A stretch of DNA of 64,000 nt from Trichostrongylus colubriformis. Taxonomy: Eukaryota > Nematoda > Chromadorea > Rhabditida > Trichostrongylidae. Both the position numbers and the translations under genes were made by a program. Below, piece after piece: positions 23,836 through 36,367 of the stretch. Location: the NCBI GenBank assembly GCA_963978905.1, contig OZ022258.1, positions 42,144,591 through 42,208,590 of the forward strand. Direction: 5' to 3'. Position 1 is the first letter of the stretch. Each line of letters opens with the position of its first letter. A model generated the notes under the pieces. That model saw nothing but the letters and a program-made list of their open reading frames with translations, had not been told where the DNA came from and did no database searches.

Positions 23836-24342
23836 CAGTAGCGCTCAAAAGTCTTCGGCCAAAACTTTTTTGTCATAACTTTTTTTCTACTTGACCAAAT
23901 TTGACAAAATTTTAATATGTGGTGCCTGAAACTATTGTCAACATTTCCTTCTACTTGAGCGCCGCTTGCTACTTTTCATGATTTTTTACAAGAATTTACT
24001 ACAAGACCACCCAAAAAAAGTAAGAGGCTTATTCAAGAAAAACGGCTTTCTATACAAAAACAAAAAGAGCAAGCCTCAGAGAACATTAATATTTTGTAGA
24101 AAGACCACGACTTTTGATGACAGCGGCACAGCGGAACGGCATAGCGATGGCATGCCAAAATTAAAAAATTTCATATAACCACGTAACCTACACCGTTGCG
24201 CGCCAAAATAGTATATTAAGTATGCAGTGTCTCTAAGTACAACATACTAAAATTTCTCTTGAATCGATGCAGTTGCAAAAAAGTTACAAGTGAAAAAACC
24301 CAAGCGAAAGACCATTTCGCCGAAGACTTTTGAGCGCTACTG
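23836..24342. repeat. Tc1-type MITE (507 bp), copy 1
   Basis: Perfect inverted ends read CAGTAGCGCTCAAAAGTCTT with TA on both sides (23834-23835, 24343-24344). A nearly identical copy in inverted orientation lies at 36368-36875. No open frame spans it, so it must use a transposase supplied in trans. Confidence 0.88.
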
Positions 24343-24606
24343 TACATCGATTACGCTTCATCTTGAACTTCCCGCCATGCATTATCACTCACACAGTAGG
24401 AGCGCAGACAGGTGAATGATAACGCTGAGTGAAAGTATAGCGGAGAAACCTTCCGAAGTCCAGGCAAGCTCATTCGTAAGTCAAGAAAGGTAGATAGTGT
24501 ATGGGTCACCTGGAGGGAGCACAGGCATAGGATTTGGGTGAGAGTGTGGGACTGATGTCTGAGAGTTTCATACACTCTCATCCAAGTCCGTAAGCCCCAT
24601 CCTATC

Positions 24607-24876
24607 GGGTAGGGGTCAATCGGTCCAATTTTCGCGCGGACGCCCGCGACGAGCGGCGCGGCGAGTGAGAGCTGTTTGTAGTTTTATCCGTTGAAACATC
24701 AACAACCACAGCATATAAGAACTTCCGAAGCTTTCAACCTGCAATCTTCGCAGGTCCCTCCCGATACTAGCCCACTGCATACTGAGCGTAATTCCAACCG
24801 ACTGCAGCAAGCCGTGCTGACGGGCCGCGAGTGCGACGTCGCGAAGCGAAAGTTCGACCAATCGACCCCCCACCCG
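24607..24876. repeat. Dispersed ~275-bp inverted-ended repeat, copy 2
   Basis: It begins GGGTAGGGGTCAATCGGTCC and ends with the inverse form. It shares the interior blocks AGTTTTATCCGTTG and AATTCCAACCGACTGCA with 19705-19980. Confidence 0.7.
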
Positions 24877-25020
24877 TTTAGCCATAGCACACTTTCGAGA
24901 ACTCTTGACAAGAACCCTTCAACAGGAATCAGTCTTTCGTAACTCGTAATTCACCGCGGTGAATCAAAGATATTTGTAGAATGGAAAAATTTGGAGAAGT
25001 GGCTCACCATTTGGTCAGAA

Positions 25021-25231
25021 AGGTATGTTATTCTTCATATTCGAGAAAAAAAGCATTAGACCTCGCTATCTTTGCGGAGGACCAAAAAATCACTCTGTGA
25101 GACGTTAAGGATTGAAAAGCGCTTTTTAAATGTCTCACAGGGTTTTGCACGAGATTCGAACCGCGACTTTTTAATCTCCCGAAAAGATACCAAGGTCAAA
25201 TGCTATTTTTCGAATATGAAGAATAACATAA
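25021..25231. repeat. Small inverted-repeat element with tRNA-like B box
   Basis: The ends share TATGTTATTCTTCATATTCG in inverted orientation (about 25022-25041 and 25210-25230). The interior has GGTTCGAATCTC on the minus strand, which fits a pol III B box. A related TATGTTGTTCTCCATTTTCG occurs near 25756. Confidence 0.55.
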
Positions 25232-27322
25232 ATTTCTGATCTGTTCTTCCATCAATCAGATTAATAACAGTTTTCACTTAGAAATTACTTATCGTTGATT
25301 ACTGAGTTATATCATAGTGTTGATTACTGGGATATATTGCACATAAAATCTATTACTTGTGCTTGTTTTGTTAATGACTTGAGCAATTGAAACTTTTACA
25401 AAACTTAAACTACTGTACGTGCTCATTTTTATGATGATTTTAGGGGCAGTTGAGGCAATAATATCCCCCACAAACCGAAAACTTGTCATTCACCGTTCGA
25501 GCTTCTGCTCGGCAATATAGGGCACCGCGACCTTCGGGTACTTCCTTCCAACATCCACGCAAAAATCACACTTTTCTTCGAAATATTTGGACGTCATGGA
25601 CATATTAGCAGGACATCTACTCATCACTACAGATGAAACTTCGAACAGGATTACCCTTCTATCGGCAGTGACGCTAACTCCCTAAAAGCACAAAAAATCT
25701 GTTTATTCTGTAGTGGTGTTAAAGCATTTCTGCAGTGGTGCAATGACTGATAGATATGTTGTTCTCCATTTTCGAGAACGTAACCTAAGAGCTTTAGCTC
25801 TCAGACATCGATGCTTTCGATATATGACTCGAAAAAAGACGGTCTTCTGGAGTCAAGTGCAACACATGATATAGCACGATTTGCAAGAACAAAAGCATTC
25901 TCGGTCCGGTATATGTAAATATGATGTCATGCGAAGGCCTTCGGATACCTGATAGCATAAACAAAAGATCGGCGACGTTAATGGTAGAGGTCTAATGAGA
26001 GGGTATCAGGGAAAGACCGCCCTGAGCTTCGGATAGGATTAGATGAAAAACGCATTGGAAAACAGCTACGTTGTGCTTCATAATACATACACTACAAATC
26101 GCAAAAATGACTACAAGCCCTCCACCCCGTTGCCAAGGGCGACACAATCTGTAATGTCGGGTAATTATCCTTTTGAATAATGAGTTTCGTGCAATGTGTT
26201 CGAAAAAATACAAGCTGTAGGTAATCGGTCATTCCATCCATCATTCGCATTGGGATGAAGGGTACGAAGAAACCGCAATGAACCCTCACCAGATGATTCT
26301 CCTTCGGAGCAAGTTTTCTGAGAATCCATACATTACGGCCGCAAAATGGCTTACTGCGATAAGGAGTTACGCAGTATCAAAATTATTCGTTTGGCTCGGA
26401 AATGGTCCGACCGTAGAAAAAATGGATTGAGGTGAAAGTGGACAATGAGACCTGGGCAGAGTGGGCCGAGCGCACTCCGAATGGGCGGTCCGTGCAATAA
26501 AAATTCATACTCTGTTCCAACGTAGCCTTGAGACCAGAAAGAAATTGGCAGAAGTTACCCATGCCCAGGCTATCTTGAGAACACTTAAAGTGAGCGAAAA
26601 TCGGCCCACGGTGGGCGGAGCGGGTGGCCATTGCAAAATGGACAAATGAGAAATGACTACAAAAATTGTAATTCTTTTCCAAAATGATCGGAAAGTTTTT
26701 AGAATTTCCACCGCGTGCTGTGTGATAGCCTAACTGGTATGGAAATAGTACAACAGGCCTGTTTGGAAAGGGTACAAACTTACAAGGGACTACCCATGTG
26801 ATCCATCACCGTATAAAGGCAGTTCCATCATGTTATGTAATAGTTTGAAATACTGTATATTTCTATTCTACAAAGGAGTGAGAATGGGCACACCAAAAGT
26901 TGCATTGAGATGAAATCAATTCAATTCTGGTCTCTTTCTTTTCCAGGTCCCGTACGTCTGGATGGTTACGTTTACAGGACATCTTTGCAGGAAATCGATT
27001 CAATTTCGATATGAACTAAGAAAGATAGCCATCTTTGAAACTTTGACAATACAAGATGTTCATAAGCCGAAAACTGCACTTTTGCAATGACGAAATGATA
27101 AGATAATTGAATGAATGCAGTGATCCATTGATTTTTGATTAAACGATGGAAGGTCGAGCTACGCCAGCTCACTTCAGTTTCAGCAGAGAATTTTTCCCAA
27201 CAATGATGATTGGTAGAAAAGCATCTTACATAGTAACTACACCTTCAGAGCTGATTATTCTTTTCCTGACTATTTTTCCTACTCACGTTTCTTTGACTCA
27301 TGTGTTATTGCGATTGGTCAAT
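25232..27322. other. Stretch without recognisable gene
   Basis: Short open frames only. None shows a domain, and I could not chain exons with splice consensus. Confidence 0.4.
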
Positions 27323-27324
27323 TA

Positions 27325-28223
27325 TTAGGTTGATTCATAATAAATCGGACAAATGGTAGTGATGATTTCTAGAGGTCATAACTCAGTAACGAATTAACGA
27401 AAATGGACGCGCGAGGTACCGTTGGAATGAGTATGAAAAGCTCTTCAAAGTTCCGCAAAATAATCACTCCAAAGTAAATTCATTCCGCCACAATGCCGCA
27501 CGATTTCAAGCGGTCCAGAGACCACATCCGCAACGTCATACTATTTATATCGCTATCTGGCCAGGAACCCGCGGATATCGGCAGACGTCTGATAGAAGTT
27601 CACAAGGAGCATGCCCCCGGCAGAAGTACACTGTAGTTGTAGCATTCGAAGTTTGCGTCAGGCGACTATTCCATCGAAGACGAAAACCGCGGTTGGTGGA
27701 GCGTACACGGCGTAGAGTACTGGGAGCTGCTCGATGAAGGTACCACAGTATCCGCCGACGTCTACGTTCGTCAATTACGAGAATTGAAGGCCAATGTCCA
27801 AAGTTCGCTACGGCGGCGGTCACATGTCTACTTCCAGCACGACAACGTGTCTACTTCCACAGACCGCACTTCGCAAGATCGACCAAGGCCGAGCTGCTGT
27901 CGTACAGTTGGACCGTACTTCTATACCCACCGTACTCCCCAGACCTGGCCCCTTCAGATTTCCACCTTTTCTCCCACAGCCAACGCCACCTGGACGGCCA
28001 AGACTTCAAAACTCGCGACGAGGTCAAGGCGGCACTCGGCAACTTCTTCGAGCTCCAGCTTCCGGCCTTCTGGAGCAAGGGCATCCATGATCTGCCTATA
28101 CCGTGGCAGAAGGTCATCGATAAAGATGGAGTATATTTCAAGTGAATCCCTGTTGTCGTAAAAAAGTTGTACGACAATGATTAAAATTGGTCAATTTGTC
28201 CGATTTATTATGAATCAACCTAA
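27325..28223 (+). mobile_element. Internally deleted mariner-family element, copy 2
   Basis: This is a near-identical twin of 1620-2514: same inverted ends, TA on both sides (27323-27324, 28224-28225), same internal deletion and same frame breaks. By eye the two differ at about four positions and two 2-bp indels (899 against 895 bp). The shared deletion shows that a defective copy was itself mobilised, by transposase made elsewhere, or that one copy was duplicated. Confidence 0.88.
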
Positions 28224-28342
28224 TATATCAATATGTTACTGCGGTTGATTGATTATACCAATATTAAGCTTTAAACTGCTGTACCACTTCATATACAAGT
28301 TATTACTGCATCTCCTCTGAAGCTTTTTATTGGTATAATCCT

Positions 28343-28807
28343 TTAAAGGAACCGGAAGGGGTCCGAAACAAGAGAAAAATACAAAGAAATGAGCATTTTG
28401 TAACGAACGCAGAAGGTTAGAAGCGATAATCGGTGAAAAAACCCGAATTCAAAAGTGCATCGCTGCGGTGTGTATTCGCGCCTCATTCGCACCATCGCAC
28501 TGACTTTCCGAGTTGTCCGCTGCAGGAGACGGGCCGCGGTCCAACGTTTGTTGTAGCACCTGACTCGCAGCGCAGTGGAGTGGCCATTCCCAACTACATT
28601 AGCATTCATGTAAGTACATCTAGAAACAATATAAGAATGAACAACGGAAAAAGTAAAAGGAAAAGACAAATCTATAATAGAAACATCTTCCCTTGGCACA
28701 TGCCAAGGCGTCAAATTGGCGAGTTTGTGTAATGGCGGCCACTTTAACTCGTCCACACCACGTCTGTTCTACCGTAAGCCAAAATTACCCCCTTCTGGTG
28801 TCTTTAA
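28343..28807. repeat. Uninterrupted TTTAAAG-ended MITE (empty-site copy)
   Basis: The 465-bp element runs from TTTAAAGGAACCGGAAGGGG to the inverse TTAAAGACACCAGAAGGGGG. It is in opposite orientation to the interrupted copy at 1489-2846. The position equivalent to the mariner insertion reads GTTTCTATTATAG with a single TA. Confidence 0.78.
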
Positions 28808-30240
28808 TTGCTGTACGAAAGGTTACGGTAGATTAGGAGGATAAGATAAGAATTGTTTTTTCCTGGAAATTTATTATCGTGAGCTTTGGGTAGGTCATAA
28901 ATGGTTGTGGTTCAAGTTAGCACTAAATATGGTAAATCAGTGGACGTGAATGCGGACTTATTCTGTTTGGCTGTCTGTGATTGCCTTTGGAAAGTACTTA
29001 GCTTGTCGATACCACTGTGTTGGCCTGTGTACCCATGTTTCGGAGTTTTGGCTGAAAAGTGGTGAAGGGCATTACACTCGGCTGATGAATACGTCTGCGG
29101 AAGGAATCACAACACTGCTTCCCGTGGTTATCAACATTCTTCACTCGGCAAATGTTTTATTGAGGGATTTTTGGCATAGAGTTTGTTTTATCTGCCTCAT
29201 CCACACGGTTCATTTTATTAGTTGCATTATTAACCCCCATAACCGCCTGCTAACTCATGGATCCATTTATTATGGCATTCGCTTGAATGGTTTAGGAATC
29301 AGTCTTTTATGCTCTTCATGCTCAGATCAGATCAGATCATACTGTTAACATGCCTTGGTATATGTATATGCTGCATAAGTGTTGTGTGACTGTGACGCGA
29401 CCGTTCTGTTTGAGAGGTTTAGTAGGTATAGTGCGGGTTAGGCTTATCACCAATTTTTACTTTCCATTTGCTCCTCTACTTTAGTTTGATTTGTTCCTTT
29501 TATCTTGTCTGAAAAATGACATGTCGCCTAGGTGACGTGCTGAATAAATTGATAAACCCGAAAAAAAAAACGCAACTGTGAGGCAAGTGCGCTACAGAAA
29601 TCGCAATCAACAAAGAAAAGAAAAAAAATCTCCGGATCCACTCAGTTCTGGATCTTGATCACAGCACACAGGCACCATTTCTTACGAGCGTCTTCGACAG
29701 CCCTGATAGATTCAGCGATGGCGCGTCGGTGGCATGTATTGTCCCACACTTTTCATGCATGAAAATCTGTTCAACGAGAGAGGTTAAGTTCAACTATGAG
29801 AGCGCGAAGGTACTTACTAGCCAGGATCATTGAAGACGGGAATAGTAGGATTTTTCTCGCAACAGATTCTTTTTCATACACATGTTAAAGTAAGATCTGA
29901 AGTACCGGACAAACAACGCTGTTTATCAAAAAGGCATCATTCAACGAGAAAGTGCGCATCACGGACACTTATAAGACTCAGATAAAGGATCCAAGAAGAG
30001 TGAATAGATCCCTTTACTAAGCGGAGCTTCCAAAAGGGGAAAAGTCTCTAGAATTGTTTACAATATGTTCTGATTGACTCTTGTATTTTCCAATTACAAG
30101 CTGCGCATTGTACTACTAACAAAAACAGTAATATACTTATAATATACTAGTAGTAATAATAGTAGTAGTAATATACTAATAATATACTAATATTTTAAGT
30201 TTTCGATCCGTCATCCTCGATTCCGGATGACGGCAATTGG
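28808..30240. other. Stretch without recognisable gene
   Basis: A 132-codon plus-strand frame (28950-29348) is open but matches no family I know. A short (GATCA)n run lies near 29320-29340, and an AT-rich stretch with TAG/TAA triplet repeats at about 30120-30200. Confidence 0.4.
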
Positions 30241-30404
30241 TGTGTGTAGGAGTCGATGACAGGACGTGAAACAACGAGTACCGAAGGACGATCTACTCCA
30301 GAGGAAAGATCCTCTCGCGATCCCAACACTCTGGACTGCGCCATTTAGGGAGAGAAGGCCTGCGCAGCACCTCATCGAAGTTTTTAGTCCGTCAAGGTTG
30401 TTCT

Positions 30405-30503
30405 TGGAGAGGAGTGGGTAAAGCTAGACGTTGAGTACCTGTGTTCTGTCATCGATTCATACCTCAAACATTTGCGTGCCGTCATCCGCCATGCTAATTA
30501 GAA
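30405..30503 (+). pseudogene. Fragment of a maT-like transposase C-terminus
   Basis: The reading EEWVKLDVEY then VIDSYLKHLRAVIRHAN, ending in a stop, parallels the tail of the relic at 3019-4307 (VIDAFPKRLRAVVRAKGG). Only about 30 codons remain and no inverted ends were found. Confidence 0.45.
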
Positions 30504-30789
30504 ATGAGACGACTACGTGACAGTCATAGGTAAGAGAAGCTTGGAGAATGGTGAGAGGGAGGGAGGTGGGGCGATTTGATTACACCCCTCAGTGCATCAT
30601 GGGTACGATCCACGACGATCAAATTACCACCCACCTTCTGGCAAGAGTAGACTCTGCTTTGATGACAGCATAATTATCGCCACTAATCACAGTGTTTGCG
30701 TGAACGCTTGTACATGCGAGCAGACGAAGCCTTTGTCGGTCTTATGACATTCGAAGCGGTAATGCTGCGGAAATTTTTGATTGAAAAGA

Positions 30790-31011
30790 TTTCAGCTTCA
30801 CGGTTCGATGCCGATACTGGCCAACCGGCTCAACACATACGTGCGAGTGCTGATAAGCTACGGTAAATATACCATTCAGAAGCTGAGTTAAGGTGAAAGG
30901 GGTGTCGGCAGTGTAATGGATTAGCCCATATCCCCGGAAAGGATGAAGTGCGGGTTCGAGTCCCGTCCGACACCGAAGCTTTTGCCCACAAGTTAGCATC
31001 CTAATAGTAAC
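30790..31011 (+). repeat. tRNA-derived SINE-like repeat, unit 1
   Basis: The 222-bp unit holds a tRNA-like segment at 30901-30974. GGTGTCGG pairs with CCGACACC at its ends. TATCC/GGATG forms an anticodon-type stem, and a T arm has loop TTCGAGT and stem GCGGG/CCCGT. The D arm is poor and position 33 is C rather than U, so it is not a functional tRNA. A second unit follows directly at 31084. Confidence 0.65.
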
Positions 31012-31083
31012 TTTCGCATCGCGGGCTGCGCCGATAATCAGCAGCTATCAAACATGAAAAAATATTAAAATTGGTACTAAAGC

Positions 31084-31309
31084 TTTCAGCTTCACGGTTC
31101 GAAGCCGATACTGCCAACCGGCTCAACACATTATACGTGCGAGTGCTGATAAGCTATGGTAAATATACCATTCGGAAGCCGAGTTAAGGTAAAAGGAGTG
31201 TCAGTAGTGTAATGGATTAGCACATATGCCCGGAAAGCACGAAGTGCGAGATCAACTCCCGTTCGACACCGAAGCTTTTGCCCAAAACTCAGCATCCTTG
31301 TAGTAGCTG
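31084..31309 (+). repeat. tRNA-derived SINE-like repeat, unit 2
   Basis: Head-to-tail copy of 30790-31011 with a 294-bp period. Its tRNA-like part (about 31198-31270) has a mutated B box (GATCAACTC). Both units share the tail GAAGCTTTTGCCC...AGCATCC. A decayed inverted relative lies near 37285-37400. Confidence 0.65.
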
Positions 31310-31957
31310 CGAAAATTCTTCATATAGTTGTCAGCATATGTCTGATGAAGCAATAAGATGTGATTTCAAAACATCGCAGTGTTTCAGAGAAGTAATAGGT
31401 AATATAATATAGAGGTGTTGTCCCGTGATCATTTTGTAAGCGATTGAAACATCTCCGTGCTGATTACTTTATCCACCAGAAATGCACAAAGATTTATTGG
31501 TTTATACACTCTCCGTTGCCTGGATACCGACCTATAACCTAGTTTCGAGCAGATGAAAAGTGTGAATGCTGCACCTGCTCCACACTTAGATATCTTAAAG
31601 GTGCTCCTAATGCAGTGAACCAATAACGGTGATAAGGTAGCGTTTTTATTGCAATGGTATTTAAGGTAACAGAGATTTTGCCGTCTCGAGGTAAATCTAA
31701 ATGTACTGAGCATAGCAACAACTACATTTTATTCTATATCGTTTGGATGCACTGGAAGGTGTAGGAAGAAAAAGGGATACGGGAAGAAATATCAGTCTGA
31801 TAACGAATATTCGAGGTCGGAAGGGGTAATCGGCAGCGAAATTCGGGTTGAAAACACACGATAGCGGTGCTCATCGGAGCATAGGAGGGAAAGGGGATGG
31901 ACTTTTGCAACTACTAAGCTGAATATAATCAATCACAGGGTTGCTCTGACGCAGTAC

Positions 31958-32321
31958 CATGCTATGGGGTGTGTAGCTTTATGTCGAATTTTCGCGTGGC
32001 CCCGCGCAAGTAGGGGCGCGACTGATTTCATCGCGTTTGATTGCGTACATTGCCTACGCTTCCTATAATGTTTTAAGCCCGAACGAATTTCTTTATTAAG
32101 ATTGTTGTTATTGATTCTTCTACTTTTTATGTTACTATTTTGTCTTTTTAGGGTACAAAGATAATAATGAGATATACAGCTTATTCGTCAAAAGAGCTCC
32201 CAGATACCAGCCCCTTGCGCACTGAGCGGAATTCCAACCAACCGCTGCAAGTCGTGTTGATGGCACCGCGAGGGCGACGCCGCAAAGCCGGCGACATAAG
32301 CCTACACACCCCATGCCATGG
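31958..32321. repeat. Dispersed inverted-ended repeat, copy 3 (diverged)
   Basis: The ends CCATGCTATGGGGTGTGTAG and the inverse of CTACACACCCCATGCCATGG bracket blocks shared with 19705-19980, notably TCGAATTTTCGCGTGGCC and CGGAATTCCAACCAACCG. An unrelated ~120-bp stretch separates the two halves. Confidence 0.6.
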
Positions 32322-34436
32322 AGTAGAGTGTTAGACTATTGATGGTAAGGATTACTGTATCCACCACAGCAGTACTGTATCTCTTATGATCCTTTCCCTT
32401 GCTGACGTAGAAGTGGGTAACCAAAGGTGTACTACATGCAGTAGTTTTTAACTATTCAATTACCAATCCCAATGTAGTAGCTCAAGCGAAACATACACGA
32501 GAAACATATCCTTCATGATTAAATACAGTAATCTGCTCGATAGCGGAGCATACTGTAATATTGCTATTCAACAGAAAAAGCACACAGCACCTGCTCTAAC
32601 AGACCAACACATTCAGGTGCGAAGTAATGGAAACAGAGGCAATTCGTTTGCAATTGGTTTGCAGCACGCGGCGTTGCAGCTTAGAAGGTTGCCTCATGAA
32701 ACTGAAATGAATTGTGCAGGTGCGTAAAACGCTGGCTTTAATAAGGAATCACAAAATCACTTACAAGAGGCGTAACGGGACTGCAAACTACACTAGGCTA
32801 GTAGATTCGGTGAGGAAGCGACTTTGCAACAAGCGGATGTTCCTATTGAATTACTGATTAGTAAGAGATATTGTGCAAGAAACTGAGGCTGGAAAACGGG
32901 CTGAGTCCGTACACTAACCTCCACTTCATCCGCAAACATCAGCATGTACAATGACTGCGACTGGTCTCCATTTTTCCTCTCTATTATTGCTTCTCCCTCC
33001 CTAGGATCAAACAGTATTTCTTGATGACCTCAGACCTCTGATCTTCTTCTACTCGCCTTCGTCATTCGAGGACCGTCGAGCTCAAATTACATCCTCAGTT
33101 ACATCCTCCAATAATAGCAGAAAGCCTTTGTCGGCGTCAGTAAGAAGCAGAACATGGTTTTAGGAGACATTCTCAAATTTGATTATTTTCGCATTCTCTC
33201 GGACAACTTATGGTACTACCCAAATTCTCAAAAGACACCACTAAGAATAATTTTGGCACATTGTGGAATTACTGCAACATGAAACTGGAGGCTATCAGTA
33301 GTGTAACAGTAAAGAAAGAATGGAATAAAACGGTAAACACGAGAAATAGAAACTCGAAGACCCCTTTTTTGCTCTTTTCTTTTCGTCCCCTCTGCATAGC
33401 TAGGCGATGGGGGTAGATACAGACCGGCAAGGTGCTCAGTGAGTCAGCGGCGAACGTTACCTTACCCTCACAAGCAACTCGCCCAGCGGGTGCGAGGCAG
33501 CATGACTCGCACTGCTCAGGAATTGCGACAAAAGCCTCCCATGCGCACCTTTTTGATGGGTGTTTGTCACAGATCATCTCATCTGGACTGTTTGTTCTCG
33601 AAAAATGTCTTCCCGGTCCTCCTTTATTTCTCACAAGGAGATCTGGTACCTTTAAAGGCTGCAACACATTTGAAGGCCACCTTTAAGTGCTATTAAAGAC
33701 TACCTCTAAAGACCATTAAGGACTACCTTTAAAGGCTATTACTCAGTAAGTAATATGTCACATGTGAAGGAATCGGTGCCAAAAGAGCACGTGTGATGAG
33801 AGGTTCACGATGAAATGTGCGCACAAGCATACCTCAAGGTTCTATTGTAGCTTCAAGACTCCCGTAGCTAAGCTCTTCCTACAGTCACCCGACTGCGTAT
33901 CACGGCCACTTATACCATGGACTCGAATGGTTACGAGCGATTGCGATACGGTACGCTGCAAAACCCCTTCACGCGAGGGGTGAGAACAAAGACCCCGTGT
34001 CCCTTTTTTTCTACTGATATACCAGCGGAACTCTTTATTTTGTTTTCGATGAGTGGCCACCTAGTCGCTCCTCCTATCTTTAGACAATTTCTATAGTTTA
34101 TTAGTGATCGATGTGAGTCGTTGTAGTGTTATCCCACTTCTAATCGAAATCGATGTCGAATGGTACATTTTTCGAACCAAACATGTACTAGCTATCTAAT
34201 ATACTCATCCGCTAGTCACTGCTTCAATAACTCAGACCGAAGTTTAATCTATCGCACCCGAAAATTCGCCGTTTCACGAACCATATGTAATCCACCCCTT
34301 TTAGAAAGAAAAGGGCAGAAAAACCCAGGAAATACGGCTCATTCCCTGAGCTTGTTCTGTCCAGCGATGTGCTTTTGATAGAGGGGTGGTGGTAATTCAT
34401 GTTCAACAAGTAACTGGTGATAGATCGATAAGGGTT
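32322..34436. other. Stretch without recognisable gene
   Basis: No domain-bearing frame. At 33648-33742 a short degenerate array of CTACCTTTAAAGGCTATTA-like units repeats about five times. The segment 33190-33560 has loose similarity to other repeat fragments in the window. Confidence 0.4.
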
Positions 34437-34732
34437 TCTTTGAAGGAACCCGAAGGTAGAGGATGCAAAGAAGTGATGATTTTGTAACGAGCATTCAAGG
34501 TTAGAAGCGATAGTCGGTAGAAAACCCGTATTCAAAAGCGCGCACAGCAACAAGCAAGTAAACCAGTAAAATGAAGAATAAGCGAAAGCGTGAGAAAAAA
34601 GAATGTGATTACCACCAAAACCTAATGAATTCACTTTCGACGTCTTGACAAGATGTCGTGCACTGCATCAAGTGCTAGCCATCGTAATCCTACACCGTAA
34701 ACCAAAATTGTCCTCCTTCCAGTGTCTTTGAT
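34437..34732. repeat. Diverged, deleted TTTAAAG-ended MITE, copy 3
   Basis: It shares TTCTTTGAAGGAACCCGAAG, TTTTGTAACGAGC and the right end ending CCAGTGTCTTTGATC with the copies at 1489 and 28343, but its middle is replaced or deleted. Confidence 0.6.
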
Positions 34733-35071
34733 CATGAAAGCTACATATAGTTTGGATGTGTCTCTTTTGTAACGTCAGTGAAATGACCGAGGCTGAAGCC
34801 GGGCGACAAAAGCAGGGGATGAGGTTGGAATAATCTGATCAGGTAAGTTCCGGCAGGCTATCCGTCTCAAGCAGCGCTCAAGTCAGTTGCTTATTGAAGC
34901 GAAAAGAGCAACATATCGAAAAATCCAGCATGGTGTCAATCTCTCTATGGGGTGGTTCTGTCCACCAATGAAGGTAAATGAAGGTAGAAAGGCAAAGGTG
35001 AAATAGCGGAATTTAAAGGTGGAGAACTCTACGAATGGAACACGTTTTATTCCTTCGATTGGTTTTGTCGA

Positions 35072-35122
35072 TTAAAGGAATCGTGCACGGAAACATGAGT
35101 TTTTCTGTTACTCATATAAATA
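35072..35122. repeat. Left fragment of palindromic MITE, host of the Tc3-like element
   Basis: TTAAAGGAATCGTGCACGGA and the following 30 bp match the end of the palindromic MITE family. After 37200, TTTGTGTAGTATTTGC continues the same family's inner sequence. The intervening element at 35123-37198 therefore inserted into a MITE. Confidence 0.55.
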
Positions 35123-35429
35123 TAGTGCTCTGCAAAATGATACAGCCACCTATAAATTGCCCAAAAACTTCGTTTGCAGCGTGATTCAAAAAAGTCTCTG
35201 AGTAAAATATGTACCCAGTGTGGACGTGCATTCGCGCATCAACATCAAATTGTAGCCGAAAGACATAGAAAAATATTCTCTTCATTTGTTTAGAAAATGT
35301 CACTTTTCCCATTCTGCAAAATGATACAGCCACTGAACAGATTGACGCATTCGTCAACCGAGAAACAACGAAAAAGGGAAAAATGCTGATTTTGCGATCA
35401 TTTAGTCTTCCATTGCTTCGAATAGCCAC

Positions 35430-35932
35430 AAATTTTGGTGATATGGGTCCATATAAAGATTTTCAGAATGTTTTTAGACCACATGCTGTCACGTTTCGAT
35501 GACCGCATCTTCAAACTCCCTGAATCCTTCCAATCGGTCTGAATTTTTTTCCCCATGAATTCCCACATAATCCTGCATCAGGTAAAGATCGGAGCCGTTC
35601 GTCATCCGGGTCAGAAGGTCCATTCGGTGACGGGCTCACCATGATCGAGTGTTCCAGTTGACATGGGATGGTCCATTAACTTACATGGAAACAAGATTTT
35701 GGAAAGATTTCGAGACGCATGACAAGAGAAGGGTACGGCGCAAAAAGGTTCTGTAATCGGATGGTTCATCCTTTCGAGAACGAAACAAAAATCCCGAGGA
35801 TTTCTCGTCCCCACACCATGACACCTCCTTCTTTGAAGTTCTTGTTGAAAACTTAAGTTTGTCCCTCTTGCGATAGTGCCGGTAGTCGTCGGGAATGTCA
35901 TAGCTGAACCCTTTTTTCATCAGACAGAGCAA
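35430..35932 (-). pseudogene. Tc3-type transposase remnant
   Basis: On the minus strand, IPDDYRHY, SKKEVSWCG, KDEPSDYRTFLRR, NGPSHVNWNTRSW and DYVGIHGEKN then FREFEDAVIET follow the order of the catalytic half of Tc1/Tc3 transposases: the region before MVWG, the FQQDNA/H equivalent, and the region after the last catalytic residue. Catalytic residues are not preserved and there are several stops. The distal part is present again, inverted, in the other arm. Family assignment rests on the pattern and on the Tc3-like ends. Confidence 0.5.
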
Positions 35933-36367
35933 TCTGGAAAAAACAAAAGGGGGAAGGTGTTAAACTTGAGGGAATCTCCGGACAACTTGTCATGGTGTGA
36001 GATCAAATAATCATTCAAATTTTTGTTTCAGTCTCGAAAGGATGAACCATCCGATTACCGAGCCTATTTGCGCCGTACCATTCTCTTGTCATGCGTCTCG
36101 AAATCCTCACCAAAATCTTGTTTCCATGCAAGTTAATGGACCATCCCATGTCAAATGGAACACTCAATCATGGTGAGCCCGTCACCGAATGGACCTTCTG
36201 ACCCGGATGACGAACGATTACGATCTTTACCTGATGGAAGATTATGTAGGAATTCATGGGGAAAGGAATTCAGACCGATTGGAAGGATTCAGGGAGTTTA
36301 AAGATGCTGTCATTGAAACGTGACAGCATGTGTCTAAAAACATTCTGAAAATCTTTATATGGACCTA

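Noticed and set aside
28950..29348. 132-codon plus-strand frame as a gene
   Set aside because: Cys/His-rich but without a pattern I recognise, and no supporting splice sites or neighbours.
30901..30974. Functional tRNA gene
   Set aside because: Good acceptor, anticodon and T stems, but a poor D arm, C at the invariant U33 position, and a tandem decayed copy point to a tRNA-derived repeat.
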